From Enterococcus hulanensis (GTDB taxonomy: Bacteria > Bacillota > Bacilli > Lactobacillales > Enterococcaceae), in the NCBI RefSeq assembly GCF_005405485.1, contig NZ_BJED01000011.1:78379-142378 (forward strand): DNA of 64,000 nucleotides. The letters are read 5' to 3'. Below are positions 24,593 to 34,181 of this stretch, one piece after another; position 1 is the first letter of the stretch, and each line of letters starts with the position of its first letter. The notes beneath the pieces are model-generated. The model was not told the DNA's origin. It was given only the letters and a program-made list of their open reading frames with translations, and did no database searches. The position numbers and the translations under genes are program-made.

Positions 24593-25105
24593 TTATTTTT
24601 GAACCGAGTAAACGTAATGCGGCATCGCTACTCCGCGATAATGCTTTACGAACTCTCCGCAACGAGTCATGCCGTTTCTCTCGGCGACTTTTTGCGAAGC
24701 CGTATTCGTATCACGAATAATCGAAAAAACTTCTTCTGCCTGTAAGTTCTCAAAAGCATAGGTCTTGCATGCTTTCGCTGCCTCAATCGCATATCCGTTA
24801 TGCCAAAATGCGCGTTGAAATAGATATCCGATCTCCAAAACTTTTTGATCGGCAAAATCTTGCCAAGTCAATCCGCATTGTCCGATCATTTCATCCGTTT
24901 CCTTTAATATGACCGCCCATAAACCAAATCCGTCACGTCGATAATTTCCAATCTGTTTATCCAGCCAATTTTGAACCTCTTTATCATCGAAGGCTCCTTC
25001 ATAGGCATACATCGTTTGCTCATCCTGTAATATTTTCCTTAATGAATCACTATCCGTTTGCCGCAGCTCACGAAGATACAGTCTTTCTGTCTCAATCATC
25101 TTCAT
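24593..25105 (-). CDS. GNAT N-acetyltransferase (RimJ/RimL-like)
   Basis: 170 aa from the ATG at 25105 (AAGGAG 4 nt upstream). 'IETERLYLRELRQTDSDSL' is the usual start of RimJ/RimL-type acetyltransferases. 'GYLFQRAFWHNGYAIEAAKACKTYAFE' holds the acetyl-CoA-binding region, and 'VFSIIRDTNTASQKVAERNGM' is the conserved end motif. The substrate is unknown; related proteins modify ribosomal protein N-termini or small amines. Confidence 0.8.
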   Translation of the reverse strand: MKMIETERLYLRELRQTDSDSLRKILQDEQTMYAYEGAFDDKEVQNWLDKQIGNYRRDGFGLWAVILKETDEMIGQCGLTWQDFADQKVLEIGYLFQRAFWHNGYAIEAAKACKTYAFENLQAEEVFSIIRDTNTASQKVAERNGMTRCGEFVKHYRGVAMPHYVYSVQK

Positions 25106-25153
25106 TTTACTCCTTAAAAAAGCTGCACCAAGTAAACTCGGCACAGCTCTGAA

Positions 25154-26098
25154 TTAAATATCCTTCGGTACGTAAAAACTACGATTATCCAAGCCAAAAA
25201 TACGTTCCGTATAGGTTCCCGGCTCGGCATTTTTCACAGCGCTCGACATCATTTGCATCGAGGCATCGATGTTATCGATTTGATGCAGGATCTCGGCTTC
25301 CATGATGCGCGGACGCACTGGTGAGCCGTATTCTAAAAGTCCATGATGAGACAAGACCATGTGGCGCAAGACCACGATATCCTCATCCGCGTCATTGATC
25401 TTCAACTCAGCGCAGGCCTTCGTGATTTCTTCGTCTACTAAAACAAGGTGTCCCACAAGGTTTCCGACTACTGTATATTCAGTTGAAGAAGGACCGGTCA
25501 GCTCGATCACTTTGCCTAGGTCATGAATGATGATTCCCGCATACAGCAGCGAGTGATTCAGCTGCGGATATTCTTTCGCGATCGCCTTGCCTAAGCGCAG
25601 CATCGTTAGGGTATGGAAAGCTAGTCCGCCTGCAAAGGCGTGGTGATTACGCTTTGCCGCTGGAAATTCGAAAAATTCCTTTTGATACTTGTTCAATAAG
25701 AAACGGACGATCCGATTCCAATGAGCGTTAGTGATCTCAAACAGCGTCTGATTGAACTCTTCTTCCATCTCCTCGCGTTTGATCGGTGCGCGCTCCATGT
25801 ACAATGCTGGATCATTTGGTTCCTCTGGTTTGGTGGTACGCAGATGCATGATCTTGACCTGCGGATTGCCTTGGTACATTTCCCGTTTGCCGGTTAGTAA
25901 AACGACTTGTCCGGCCTTGTAGCGTTTGATCTCTTCTTCTGATGCGTCCCAAAACTTGCCATCCACTGTTCCAGAAGTATCTTGGAAAGTAAACGCGATA
26001 AATTTTTTCCCATTTTTTGCTAGACGGACATCCGCATTTTTGATCAGTACATACATTTCAAACTGCTCGTCGACGGTTAATTCTTTGATTTTTTTCAT
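25154..26098 (-). CDS. yhaM: 3'-5' exoribonuclease YhaM
   Basis: 314 aa, the usual length of YhaM. N-terminal OB-fold (residues 1-95, 'AFTFQDTSGTVDGKFWD', 'GNPQVKI'), then an HD-domain nuclease with 'HHAFAGGLAFHTLTML' and 'GIIIHDLGKV' metal ligands and 'LRHMVLSHHG'. YhaM is a 3'-5' exonuclease of RNA, with some DNA activity, in Firmicutes. Its ATG overlaps the stop of yhaN, completing the yhaO-yhaN-yhaM operon. Confidence 0.9.
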   Translation of the reverse strand: MKKIKELTVDEQFEMYVLIKNADVRLAKNGKKFIAFTFQDTSGTVDGKFWDASEEEIKRYKAGQVVLLTGKREMYQGNPQVKIMHLRTTKPEEPNDPALYMERAPIKREEMEEEFNQTLFEITNAHWNRIVRFLLNKYQKEFFEFPAAKRNHHAFAGGLAFHTLTMLRLGKAIAKEYPQLNHSLLYAGIIIHDLGKVIELTGPSSTEYTVVGNLVGHLVLVDEEITKACAELKINDADEDIVVLRHMVLSHHGLLEYGSPVRPRIMEAEILHQIDNIDASMQMMSSAVKNAEPGTYTERIFGLDNRSFYVPKDI

Positions 26099-28725
26099 CG
26101 TTGGACTCCCTTCAATTCCCAGACTGGCTGGTGAAGCTCTTGGTAATAGCTTACCATTTCTTGGTCAGATGACAAACAAATGACTTGATAATTTTGACTA
26201 AATTGCTGTAATAATTTAGCGAATTGATATTTTCGCTGATGATCGTAATGCAGCCAGCCGTCATCAATGATCACTGGACACAGCGGATGCTTCTGCTGCA
26301 ATGCGAGATAAGCAAAGCGAAAAGCCATCATGACCTGATCCTTGGTTCCAGTTGAGAGGTTGTAAATACTCAACTGATCCACTGTTAACAGCCCCTCTGA
26401 AAAATCCAATCGGCTATGGGCATTATTGGTGAGCGCTTGGAAATAGCTCGTCGCCTGCTTCAATAGCTCCGGTAATTGCTGCTCGGATAATTCCGTCGCG
26501 ATATCCTGCAGGAGCTGGTTCTCCAATTTGGCTGTTGCATAATCTGTTGTGAGCTTTTCAACTAGTGCGCGTTGCTGACTGGCTTGCTGATAGAGACTGT
26601 CTAGGGTACCGTCGGCTTGCATTTGCTGGATCTGCAGGCGTGAGCGCTGCTCTTGTTCTTGCAGCTGATGAAGCTGCATTTCGCCGGCTTGAATCTCTTG
26701 TTGTAAGATACGCAAGGCGTCTTCGATTTCTGCAAGTGTCGTCTCTTGTTCAAACAGCGGCGCGACGCTCTCGGTCAGTTCTCTTAATCGGACTTGCTTT
26801 TGGATCATCTCTGATTCCCTTTGTAAAAAGGCCGGAATCTCTGAAGGATAGGCCACCCGCAATTTTTCCAATAAGGATTGATGCTGCTCCAACAGCTGTT
26901 GTTGCTGCTTTTGCGCTTCATGAATTCGCTGCTGCAGCACGGTGTTTTCTTGGTAGGTCTGAGCAAAGCGAATCTGCTCCATCTCCTTGGCAAATTGTTC
27001 CAAGGTCGCAAGTTTTTCGGATAGATTCTTTTCATGCAGGGGCAGCCACTCCGCTAAAAATTCAAAGCGCTGTTCCTGCTGCATCAAGTTTTGCCGCAAA
27101 GCGGACTGCCGCTGCTGCATTTCTTCTCTTGTTTTCAACTGCGCCAAATAATTTTGGGCCCGCTGGTTGTCTTGCACGACCGCAAACTCATTCTCGGCAC
27201 TCGATAGATTTCTTTGACGTAATTCAGTTTGGAGCTGATCGAATAATCGTTGGGAGACTTGCTGGCCTTTGGCGACTTTTTCTGTCATTTCCGCTACTTG
27301 ACCTTCGTAGACATCGAGCTGTCCCAGCTTTTCCTGCCAAGCATCTTTGTTGGCCGGTTTATTTTGCTTCAGCATTCCGATTACTCCGCACGCGGCTGCC
27401 GTTGCCATCAAGAGATAACGCAATGGTGCCGGCACGAAAAAGGCTCCCACCAATGCTGCTCCGGCTGCGATAAACAGCCACGGCGGATTCTTTTTGCGAT
27501 TGAACAGTTCAGGATGCTTTTGTTCATAGGCGTTGAGACTAGCCTCTGCTTGATCCCGCTGCTCTTTGACTAGACGCAAACGAATGCTTTGCTCCTCTAG
27601 TTTTTTCTGCTGTGCTTGTAATGGCGCGAAAAGCTTTTGGATCGCCTGCTCATCTGCGAATGGCTGCGGCGGGTGCTGCTGCCAGTTTGCGGGAATCTCG
27701 TCTACTTGTGCCAGCTTAACTGCGATCCGCTGTTCCTCGTCCAGCATTCGCGTAATCGCAACTTTTTCAGCTAGTAATTGTTGGATTTTATTTTCATTTT
27801 CTAAATAGAAATAATAGCGGGCCGACTCTTGATTGCCGCTATGCTGCTGCAATGCCGCGTGTAATTTCTCCTGCTCCTTCATCAGTTGCTGATACTCTTG
27901 ATAGAAGGTCTGAAGCTGTTCTTGCTCCTCTTCACTGGCAGATAAGTGCAGATCCATTTTTTGCAGGTCTAAAAATTCTGTATAACCCGCCCAGTTCATG
28001 CGCTGCTGCTCCAAGGTTAATTGCCGTTCCTGCAAATTCCGGTTCTTCGCGGCTTGCTGCGTGACCGCTCGTTTCTCTTCATCAGCCTGACGAACCAGCT
28101 GCTGAAAACCGGCCTCTTGGGCTTCTTTTTCTTTGATCCTTTGCTGCAGGGCTTGATAATTCTGCAATGCCTGATTCAAGGGCTGTTTACGTCCACGGGG
28201 ACGATAAATGCCTTCGTAATGATTCTTCAATCGAATGCGTTGCTCAAATAGCTCATTGCTGCCGGACAAGCCCAACGAAATCAAGGCTTCATGCAGATTT
28301 TCTTCGCTTAGTACATCCAGCTGCTGGAGCTGCTCCTGCTGAAAGGTGAACACTTGGCGAAACAGCTGCTGATTCAAGGGATAGAGGATTTTTTCCAGCA
28401 AGTCTTCTTCTCCTTGCTGTCCATCCTCCAGCCAGACCTTGGCTTTGCCTTTATTCTTTGCTTTATACCGCTCGATCGTCACTGTGCCGTAGGTCGGATG
28501 AACGATCAGCAGGCGGCCGCCAAAACCGCTGCCGTCATTGGGTGTATAATCCTGACCTTTTTTGCGCTTTGTCGGAAAACCAAAAAGAATCGCTTGGATA
28601 AATTGATACAGCGTTGATTTTCCCGCTTCATTCAAGCCGTAGACTAATTGATTTTTGGCTTCAAATAGGAAGGTTTGCTGACGCCACTTGCCAAAGCTTG
28701 TGATCTCCGCTTTTTTAATCCACAT
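26095..28725 (-). CDS. yhaN: SbcC/Rad50-like ATPase YhaN
   Basis: 876 aa. ATG at 28725 preferred because AGGAGG is spaced 7 nt from it (another ATG lies 6 nt earlier). Walker A 'GLNEAGKSTLYQFI' near the N-terminus, 'LIVHP..GTVTIERY', long Gln/Glu/Leu-rich coiled coils (about 165-700) interrupted by a hydrophobic pair near residue 420, then the signature 'NLSTGTKDQVMMAFRFAYL' and Walker B 'CPVIIDDGWLHYD'. With YhaO it resembles Rad50-Mre11/SbcCD. The hydrophobic segment inside the coil is a YhaN trait. Overlaps both neighbours. Confidence 0.9.
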   Translation of the reverse strand: MWIKKAEITSFGKWRQQTFLFEAKNQLVYGLNEAGKSTLYQFIQAILFGFPTKRKKGQDYTPNDGSGFGGRLLIVHPTYGTVTIERYKAKNKGKAKVWLEDGQQGEEDLLEKILYPLNQQLFRQVFTFQQEQLQQLDVLSEENLHEALISLGLSGSNELFEQRIRLKNHYEGIYRPRGRKQPLNQALQNYQALQQRIKEKEAQEAGFQQLVRQADEEKRAVTQQAAKNRNLQERQLTLEQQRMNWAGYTEFLDLQKMDLHLSASEEEQEQLQTFYQEYQQLMKEQEKLHAALQQHSGNQESARYYFYLENENKIQQLLAEKVAITRMLDEEQRIAVKLAQVDEIPANWQQHPPQPFADEQAIQKLFAPLQAQQKKLEEQSIRLRLVKEQRDQAEASLNAYEQKHPELFNRKKNPPWLFIAAGAALVGAFFVPAPLRYLLMATAAACGVIGMLKQNKPANKDAWQEKLGQLDVYEGQVAEMTEKVAKGQQVSQRLFDQLQTELRQRNLSSAENEFAVVQDNQRAQNYLAQLKTREEMQQRQSALRQNLMQQEQRFEFLAEWLPLHEKNLSEKLATLEQFAKEMEQIRFAQTYQENTVLQQRIHEAQKQQQQLLEQHQSLLEKLRVAYPSEIPAFLQRESEMIQKQVRLRELTESVAPLFEQETTLAEIEDALRILQQEIQAGEMQLHQLQEQEQRSRLQIQQMQADGTLDSLYQQASQQRALVEKLTTDYATAKLENQLLQDIATELSEQQLPELLKQATSYFQALTNNAHSRLDFSEGLLTVDQLSIYNLSTGTKDQVMMAFRFAYLALQQKHPLCPVIIDDGWLHYDHQRKYQFAKLLQQFSQNYQVICLSSDQEMVSYYQELHQPVWELKGVQR

Positions 28726-29896
28726 CGGCATCCCTCCTAAATCGATAGCTTTGCAGCATTTTTTCTTTTAATAATGTCACAGTATCTGCTCTAAATTCTT
28801 GATCCATCAAGTGATGCAGCTGTGGATTTTGGTCCAAATCGCTTAACAGTTCGTCAAAAACTTCCGGTGTCTGATAAGTCATGATCAACTGATCGACCAA
28901 CTCTTTGTCGACGGCTAAATAAGGTCGCTCCATCGGCAGGTCTGCCAAGGTTAATTGCCACAAACAAATATCCTGCGAAACCTCTTCTTGCAGAGCCTCC
29001 AATAATTCACCCGAATTAATTTGATAAGCCAGCTCTTCCCCCAAGTTCTCCGTATCGCTGAATTCTAAGTGTAACAATGTTGGCCTATCCACCATTAACC
29101 TGCGAACGAGTGGGAAAATCTCCCGCGGCTGACGAATAGTTGCCAAGGATAGTGTCTGCTTCTCCCAGCGCACTGTCTCAACTGAGATCGGCTTAGGGAT
29201 CAAGTGATTCCCCTCGCTCTCTACTAAGGTCACACCAGCCAGATTCGTTTCTTTTTGGGTATGGCCCTGTGGTGTCCCTGGATAGATCACGTATGGATTC
29301 TGCGATAGAACCTGCGGGACATGAATGTGCCCTAGCGCCCAATAATCATAGCCCTTTGCCGCTAACTCCGTTAAATGAAACGGCGCATAAGGCATCTGCC
29401 CGCCATGATACATGCCGATTTGAAAATCAACGGCTCCTTTGCGGGGAAACTGTTCAATCATCGCAGTATCAATCGTAGGATGCTGATAGCTAAAGCTTGT
29501 AATGGCGATCCGCTCGCCGGCATTCGTCGTAAAAGCTTTCGTTTCGACCTGTTCAGTGTCGAAAAGCTGAATATTCTCTGGAAAAGCAAACCAATAACGG
29601 TCGGCTTGATAAAAATCATGATTGCCAAAATTCATAAAGACTGGGATCTGCGCTTCCGCCAAACGCGCCATTTCTTGGAAGAAATAACGCTGTGTCTTCA
29701 ACGTAGGACGATTCTGATGGAACGTATCTCCTGCCAATAAAATGAAATCAACGGCTTCTGCAAGCGCGGCATCTACAATGTTTTCCAGCATCTTCTGATT
29801 GGCTGCTGCCAACTGCGTTTGAAAATGCTCCGGCACACTCGTCAGCCCTTCAAAGGAGCGATCCAGATGCAGATCGGCTGCGTGTAGGAATTTCAT
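28715..29896 (-). CDS. yhaO: Mre11/SbcD-like metallophosphoesterase YhaO
   Basis: 393 aa from the ATG at 29896 (AGGAGGAG upstream). Calcineurin-like phosphoesterase motifs are in order: 'LHAADLHLDRSF', 'LLAGDTFHQNRPT', 'FMNFGNHD', 'MYHGG', 'YWALGHIHVPQ'. These supply the two-metal nuclease centre. It is the first gene of the yhaO-yhaN-yhaM operon; a DNA end-processing nuclease with YhaN is inferred from the family. Confidence 0.9.
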   Translation of the reverse strand: MKFLHAADLHLDRSFEGLTSVPEHFQTQLAAANQKMLENIVDAALAEAVDFILLAGDTFHQNRPTLKTQRYFFQEMARLAEAQIPVFMNFGNHDFYQADRYWFAFPENIQLFDTEQVETKAFTTNAGERIAITSFSYQHPTIDTAMIEQFPRKGAVDFQIGMYHGGQMPYAPFHLTELAAKGYDYWALGHIHVPQVLSQNPYVIYPGTPQGHTQKETNLAGVTLVESEGNHLIPKPISVETVRWEKQTLSLATIRQPREIFPLVRRLMVDRPTLLHLEFSDTENLGEELAYQINSGELLEALQEEVSQDICLWQLTLADLPMERPYLAVDKELVDQLIMTYQTPEVFDELLSDLDQNPQLHHLMDQEFRADTVTLLKEKMLQSYRFRRDADVD

Positions 29897-30062
29897 TCTT
29901 TCTCCTCCTAATCGTAGCATTAGAATAAATTTTCAGTAAAACAGCCCTTCAACTCAAAGCTGCACTGATATCCAATCTCGTTTATTTTACCATAAAAAAA
30001 CGAAAACTTGTTCGTATTCAAATGGACTTTTCCTATTATATGACTGTCATTATTCGTTGCCG

Positions 30063-30115
30063 AAAAAAATCCCACCAGCTTCTCTTTCAATAATTTAGAA
30101 AGAAGATGGTGGGAT
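30063..30115 (-). terminator. Terminator of WxL locus 3
   Basis: Minus-strand stem AATCCCACCA...TGGTGGGATT with an extended TTCTTTC/GAAAGAGAA part, followed by T7. It lies 15 nt after the sortase stop. Confidence 0.85.
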
Positions 30116-30131
30116 TGCAAGTATCCAGTTT

Positions 30132-30902
30132 TTATACATAACGCCAAATGCACCAGCTGCCGAAAGTGACCACAGCAAGTACTAATAAAATAGGTCCCAA
30201 GCTATATTTGATAAAGCTTTTCTGGATTAGTTCCTGCTTGTTTTTCTGCTCTGCTGCTTTTACAGTCGAAAGTGATTGCTTCGCACTTTTTTCTTCCTCA
30301 AGTTTGGCTGTCACAACTATTCGCTGATCGGTAACCGTTGGTTCATCGCAGGTAATCAGTGTCAGCTGCGGCGAAGGTGTATTCGCCAAAACTTCGATGT
30401 CTTCTTCGTGTACCTGCTTTTTCTCAATGATCGTGTATTGATAGGTTTTGTCTAAAAGTCGGAGATGGATTTTATCATGTAAGGAGACCTTAGTTAAATT
30501 TCCCAATAATAGATCCGAGATACCTAAATGATGCCCCAAGACTACGATATTATCCTTTTCTATCGAACGCTCAGGGTACATCAGTCCCGCTCCGTAAAGC
30601 AGTTCTTGATTGTGAAGTCCTGCAAAAAGCGGCGTCTCAATCTTTACTGACGGAATCGAGAGCTGCCCCACCGCGTCATTGATGTCTTCTTTTGAAGCAG
30701 TCAAGTAACTCCCTGCTGTCGGCAGCTCAATCCTTTCGTTTTCAGATACGGCTTGCGGAAAGACCTTGGTCTCTGTTATTTCCTGCTCTTTTATATTTAT
30801 GATCGTAACTGTATTTTTGATGATCGGATAGCAGATGAAGCCTGCGCCAATGATGAACAACAAAATAATCAGTAGCTTATGCGTCTTTTTTGTTTGCTTC
30901 AT
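30132..30902 (-). CDS. Class A sortase of WxL locus 3
   Basis: 256 aa from the ATG at 30902 (GGAG upstream); the longer frame would overlap the DUF916 gene further. N-terminal membrane helix (about 8-25), sortase core with His in 'VLGHHLG', Cys in 'LTLITCDEP' and Arg in 'DQRIVVTAK', then an unusual C-terminal second membrane helix ('LGPILLVLAVVTFGSW'). The TLxTC pattern is that of housekeeping or class A-type sortases. It probably anchors the LPRTG protein at the head of this operon. Confidence 0.85.
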   Translation of the reverse strand: MKQTKKTHKLLIILLFIIGAGFICYPIIKNTVTIINIKEQEITETKVFPQAVSENERIELPTAGSYLTASKEDINDAVGQLSIPSVKIETPLFAGLHNQELLYGAGLMYPERSIEKDNIVVLGHHLGISDLLLGNLTKVSLHDKIHLRLLDKTYQYTIIEKKQVHEEDIEVLANTPSPQLTLITCDEPTVTDQRIVVTAKLEEEKSAKQSLSTVKAAEQKNKQELIQKSFIKYSLGPILLVLAVVTFGSWCIWRYV

Positions 30903-31962
30903 TCTTCTTTCTCCAAATGAGTCCAAGGATCAATCCATTGACTACTAATAAAATCAAAATCCCGATCAGAATGTATAGCCATGTGTTGTCTTTTTTTAAG
31001 GTAACATCCTTTTCATTCAGCTCTTTGGCTGTTTTTCCATCAATACGAAAGGCTTTTTTGAATGTCCATTGCTGCTCAAACTTGTTCGTCTTATCGCCGA
31101 TTTTTTGAGTAAACGCCCCTTTTGGATTCTCGTTTCCTGAAACAGTCATCGCTAGCTGGTAGTCCCCCGGCTCTAATGCCTGTTCTTTTAGTGAAATAGG
31201 AAATGAAAAACTGGAATTGGGCGCGATCTGCAAATCGTCCTTTTCTTCCTGATAAAGGACTTTGTCGCTGCCCTTTTTCGTAATTTGCGCGTTTACTGCG
31301 ACTTGGTTAATGTAGGTTTTTTGATCATTTTGCAGGTTGGCTAAGATCGTATTTCTGGCATTGATCTGTCCCGGTTTTACATCATGCAGGATCAAATTAG
31401 GTTGTACTTCCTTTTCATTCTGGCGCATCAGCAGTGCCACGACGTAGGAGTATTCATTTTCTATGGATAGACCTTGCTTATCACTGCTTTGGGTTTCATT
31501 CTTTCCTTCTTCTTTAAATGTAATCCCGCCAGCGATCACACCGTCAAAGGCTTTATCAGGCATTTTGATTTTAAAAGGGACGGTTTGTTCACTCTTAGGT
31601 TTTAATGTGATCGACTCAGGGTATTGGACATAATCTTTTAGGTCGTACTCTAAGCTTTTATCTTTGGGCAGGTCATTGTGACCGTATTCCACCACCACAT
31701 TTGAATTCGTCGTGGCAGTATTTAGCGAGATACCGACCTTCACCTCTTTGTCGGTGTCGTTTCTAAGATTGACATTGGCTTCTGACGTTTGATTAGGTGA
31801 AAGCAGCAGGTCAAAATAGGTATTATCTTGATCGATTTGATTTTTTGGTGTGATTGGTGTTACCGAAAAATTAAACTCGCTGGCGTTTCCAGCACTGGGA
31901 TTGACTAGCAGCAAGCCCGCCACCATAAAAACAAATGCACCGATTGTTTTGATTCCTTTCAA
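30877..31962 (-). CDS. DUF916/DUF3324 WxL-partner protein (locus 3)
   Basis: 361 aa from a TTG at 31962, preferred because GAGGAG lies 8-10 nt upstream and the signal peptide ('TIGAFVFMVAGLLLV') starts there; the longer frame lacks a signal at its start. DUF916 ('FSVTPITPKNQIDQDNTYF'), DUF3324 ('LILHDVKPGQINARNTI'), C-terminal transmembrane helix and 'WRKKNEANKK' tail. It would link the three WxL proteins of this locus to peptidoglycan. Confidence 0.85.
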   Translation of the reverse strand: MKGIKTIGAFVFMVAGLLLVNPSAGNASEFNFSVTPITPKNQIDQDNTYFDLLLSPNQTSEANVNLRNDTDKEVKVGISLNTATTNSNVVVEYGHNDLPKDKSLEYDLKDYVQYPESITLKPKSEQTVPFKIKMPDKAFDGVIAGGITFKEEGKNETQSSDKQGLSIENEYSYVVALLMRQNEKEVQPNLILHDVKPGQINARNTILANLQNDQKTYINQVAVNAQITKKGSDKVLYQEEKDDLQIAPNSSFSFPISLKEQALEPGDYQLAMTVSGNENPKGAFTQKIGDKTNKFEQQWTFKKAFRIDGKTAKELNEKDVTLKKDNTWLYILIGILILLVVNGLILGLIWRKKNEANKKDA

Positions 31963-32072
31963 TGTAAAGCGCTCCTCTTCAAAATATGTACAAGCTGAGA
32001 AGCAAGTTCCCAGCTTTGCGGCCTTATCCTGTAATAACTGAATAAAGCATCTATATAAACTTGGCACTAGCT

Positions 32073-34160
32073 TTAGTTTGCAGGAACATCTTCTAGTGAC
32101 CAAGAGAGCATCCCCTTAAAGGTTCCTGTGCGCTGATACTCCACAGGAATCTCCGTTTGGATTCCTCGGTGTTTAGTGTGATCCAATAATCCGCTTAAAT
32201 CCGTTTCTGCCTTTTGATCACTTTCAGCGATCGTGATCGCTGCTGCACTAATTTTTGCGGTGCCGCTATCTGTGACAAAGGATAAGACTTCTGGCATTTC
32301 TACTGTTCCATTGGTTAAAGGCTGCGCCTGCTTCAACTGTAATCGCCAGGCACCTTCTTTACGCTCATCCATAATACGCAAGCCTTGATCTACTTCACCG
32401 AATTTTATCAGTGAGGTATTTGAGATTTTATTGGTGCCAAATGACACTTGGCTTGGCGCTTCTGAAATGTACAATTCGCCTGTTCGATAATAGAAGTAAA
32501 TATCCTGACTATCTTCTGCGAAAACACCTTCCGCGTTGCCGGAATCATTTTTGAAAACAAAGCCGACTACATCCACTGGTGATTCCTGATAATCAGCGCC
32601 AATTAACCCTGTGATTGGCTTCGGATCGGCGATATCTTGATCAGTGAGCAGATCTTTATAGAAGACCGTGAGGGTTTTATCTTTGGGTTTGGCTATTTTA
32701 ATCGTTGCCTGATTTGATCTTTGAATCAGCTCAGCTTCTTCGCTGTATTCAAAATTCATTGCCAATACCTCTTCTGGTGTTGTGCCTTGCAGCTTAGCCG
32801 TCAGTTCAATCGCCATGTCCTGCTCCATTACTAGATAATTATCTAAATTCAAGATGACTCGAGAATCCACTATGGAGATGTCTTCTGGAGCAACCGCCTT
32901 TCCATCTACCGTCAAGGAGCCTTCTTCATACATCAACTTTGGCGGAAGCTCAATACTTACTTGGGGCTGACGATCTTCAGCAAATTGATGATGGTGAATA
33001 TTCAATTCATTAGCAACATTCAATGTGTTTTTGATCGTAATCTTATCGTTTTCAACGGCCTCTACATCTGTTGCAAAAGGCTCGTCATTGACACTTAGCT
33101 CAGCGAGCGATTGAACGTTTGTAGGGATTTGTGTCATGGCAAGGGCATTTTCTTGGAATTTTCCTCCTGTTGAAGAGGTGAAGCCCCAATATACGTTGGT
33201 CGATCCAAATTTTGCATTAAGATCATCCACCGTATAAGAAGCGGAACCTACCCCTTCTAGGTTATACATCAGCTGCTTTGATGCGGCATCCCACTGGACA
33301 ATCAGCATCCGCCACGTTCCATTGGATAAATTCGCAGGGGCTACTGTCACACCGGAGTGTTCGCCAGAATAATTATTGTTATTCTCTTTTGGTGTCACAA
33401 AGGCCACGTGACCACGACCACCAGTATCGCCCCCGATTTCACGGTCCATTCGATCCGCTGATCCCTGATTTTTATAGGTATCAAATTCAACTGATAATGA
33501 TTTTCTAAGATACGGCTGTCCGGATTTAGTTGAATAAGAGCCGATCCCCATTCCCGTAGAACCAATCACTTGGTCTGGGGCAGAGGTCATCCGGTCATCA
33601 TTTGTCAATGTAAAGGTCATGCCGTCACCGGCATTTCCTTGCTGATCGCCTAAATACAGATAGCTCTTAAATGTAAAGTCTGACAGAAGACTGATTGGTT
33701 TTTTCGACCAAATAGCGCCTCTTTGCGATTTTTCAGCAGGATTCAGCTGCAACAATCTTCCGCCTTCTAAGATACTCGTACTATCTCCGATCGGATTTTG
33801 AAAGACTTTATCGATGTTGATGATATTCGGATCATTTGGCAATGCAGCAGCATAGGGAGTCGTATAGTCTTGCAACGGCTCCTCTTCTACTGGCGCTTCG
33901 CCGATGATCTCCACATCGGGATTTTCAATCGTTTCTTCGGTCGTTTCTTCAATTTCCGTACTAGTTTCCGTCTCTTGGCTGTCCGCTTCATTCGAAACGG
34001 ATTCTTCTGAGGATTGTTCTTCGGTTGGGTCAGGGCTGACTTTCAGTTCATCTTTTTCCAAGTCTTTAGAAAATTCAGCAGCTGCGCTACTGATAACAGG
34101 AAAACTTGATGTTATCAGTAATACACTTGCTAAAAGGGTTGCTACTTTCTTTTTGAACAT
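32073..34160 (-). CDS. L-type lectin-like WxL surface protein
   Basis: 695 aa with a signal peptide (1-27) and an acidic Glu/Ser/Thr-rich linker (about 30-105). A bacterial legume-lectin-like domain follows (about 110-345): 'GRLLQLNP..KSQRGAIWSKKPI', 'GDGMTFTLTND', 'SVEFDTYKN', 'HVAFVTP' and 'VYWGFTSSTGG', the usual lectin strand motifs. Isopeptide/MucBP-like modules come next, and a C-terminal WxL domain ('AWRLQLKQ' and 'LSWSLEDVPAN'). It is likely a carbohydrate-binding adhesin. It overlaps the frame upstream of the DUF916 gene start. Confidence 0.85.
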   Translation of the reverse strand: MFKKKVATLLASVLLITSSFPVISSAAAEFSKDLEKDELKVSPDPTEEQSSEESVSNEADSQETETSTEIEETTEETIENPDVEIIGEAPVEEEPLQDYTTPYAAALPNDPNIINIDKVFQNPIGDSTSILEGGRLLQLNPAEKSQRGAIWSKKPISLLSDFTFKSYLYLGDQQGNAGDGMTFTLTNDDRMTSAPDQVIGSTGMGIGSYSTKSGQPYLRKSLSVEFDTYKNQGSADRMDREIGGDTGGRGHVAFVTPKENNNNYSGEHSGVTVAPANLSNGTWRMLIVQWDAASKQLMYNLEGVGSASYTVDDLNAKFGSTNVYWGFTSSTGGKFQENALAMTQIPTNVQSLAELSVNDEPFATDVEAVENDKITIKNTLNVANELNIHHHQFAEDRQPQVSIELPPKLMYEEGSLTVDGKAVAPEDISIVDSRVILNLDNYLVMEQDMAIELTAKLQGTTPEEVLAMNFEYSEEAELIQRSNQATIKIAKPKDKTLTVFYKDLLTDQDIADPKPITGLIGADYQESPVDVVGFVFKNDSGNAEGVFAEDSQDIYFYYRTGELYISEAPSQVSFGTNKISNTSLIKFGEVDQGLRIMDERKEGAWRLQLKQAQPLTNGTVEMPEVLSFVTDSGTAKISAAAITIAESDQKAETDLSGLLDHTKHRGIQTEIPVEYQRTGTFKGMLSWSLEDVPAN

Positions 34161-34181
34161 TTTTCTTTCACCCTGCCTCTT

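Noticed and set aside
26565..27473. 302-codon plus-strand frame opposite yhaN
   Set aside because: It is antisense to a well-supported coiled-coil protein; the open frame follows from the codon bias of the Gln/Leu-rich yhaN. No family motifs or ribosome site.
29920..30153. 77-codon minus-strand frame after the sortase
   Set aside because: Contains the operon terminator hairpin and has no ribosome site or conserved motif.
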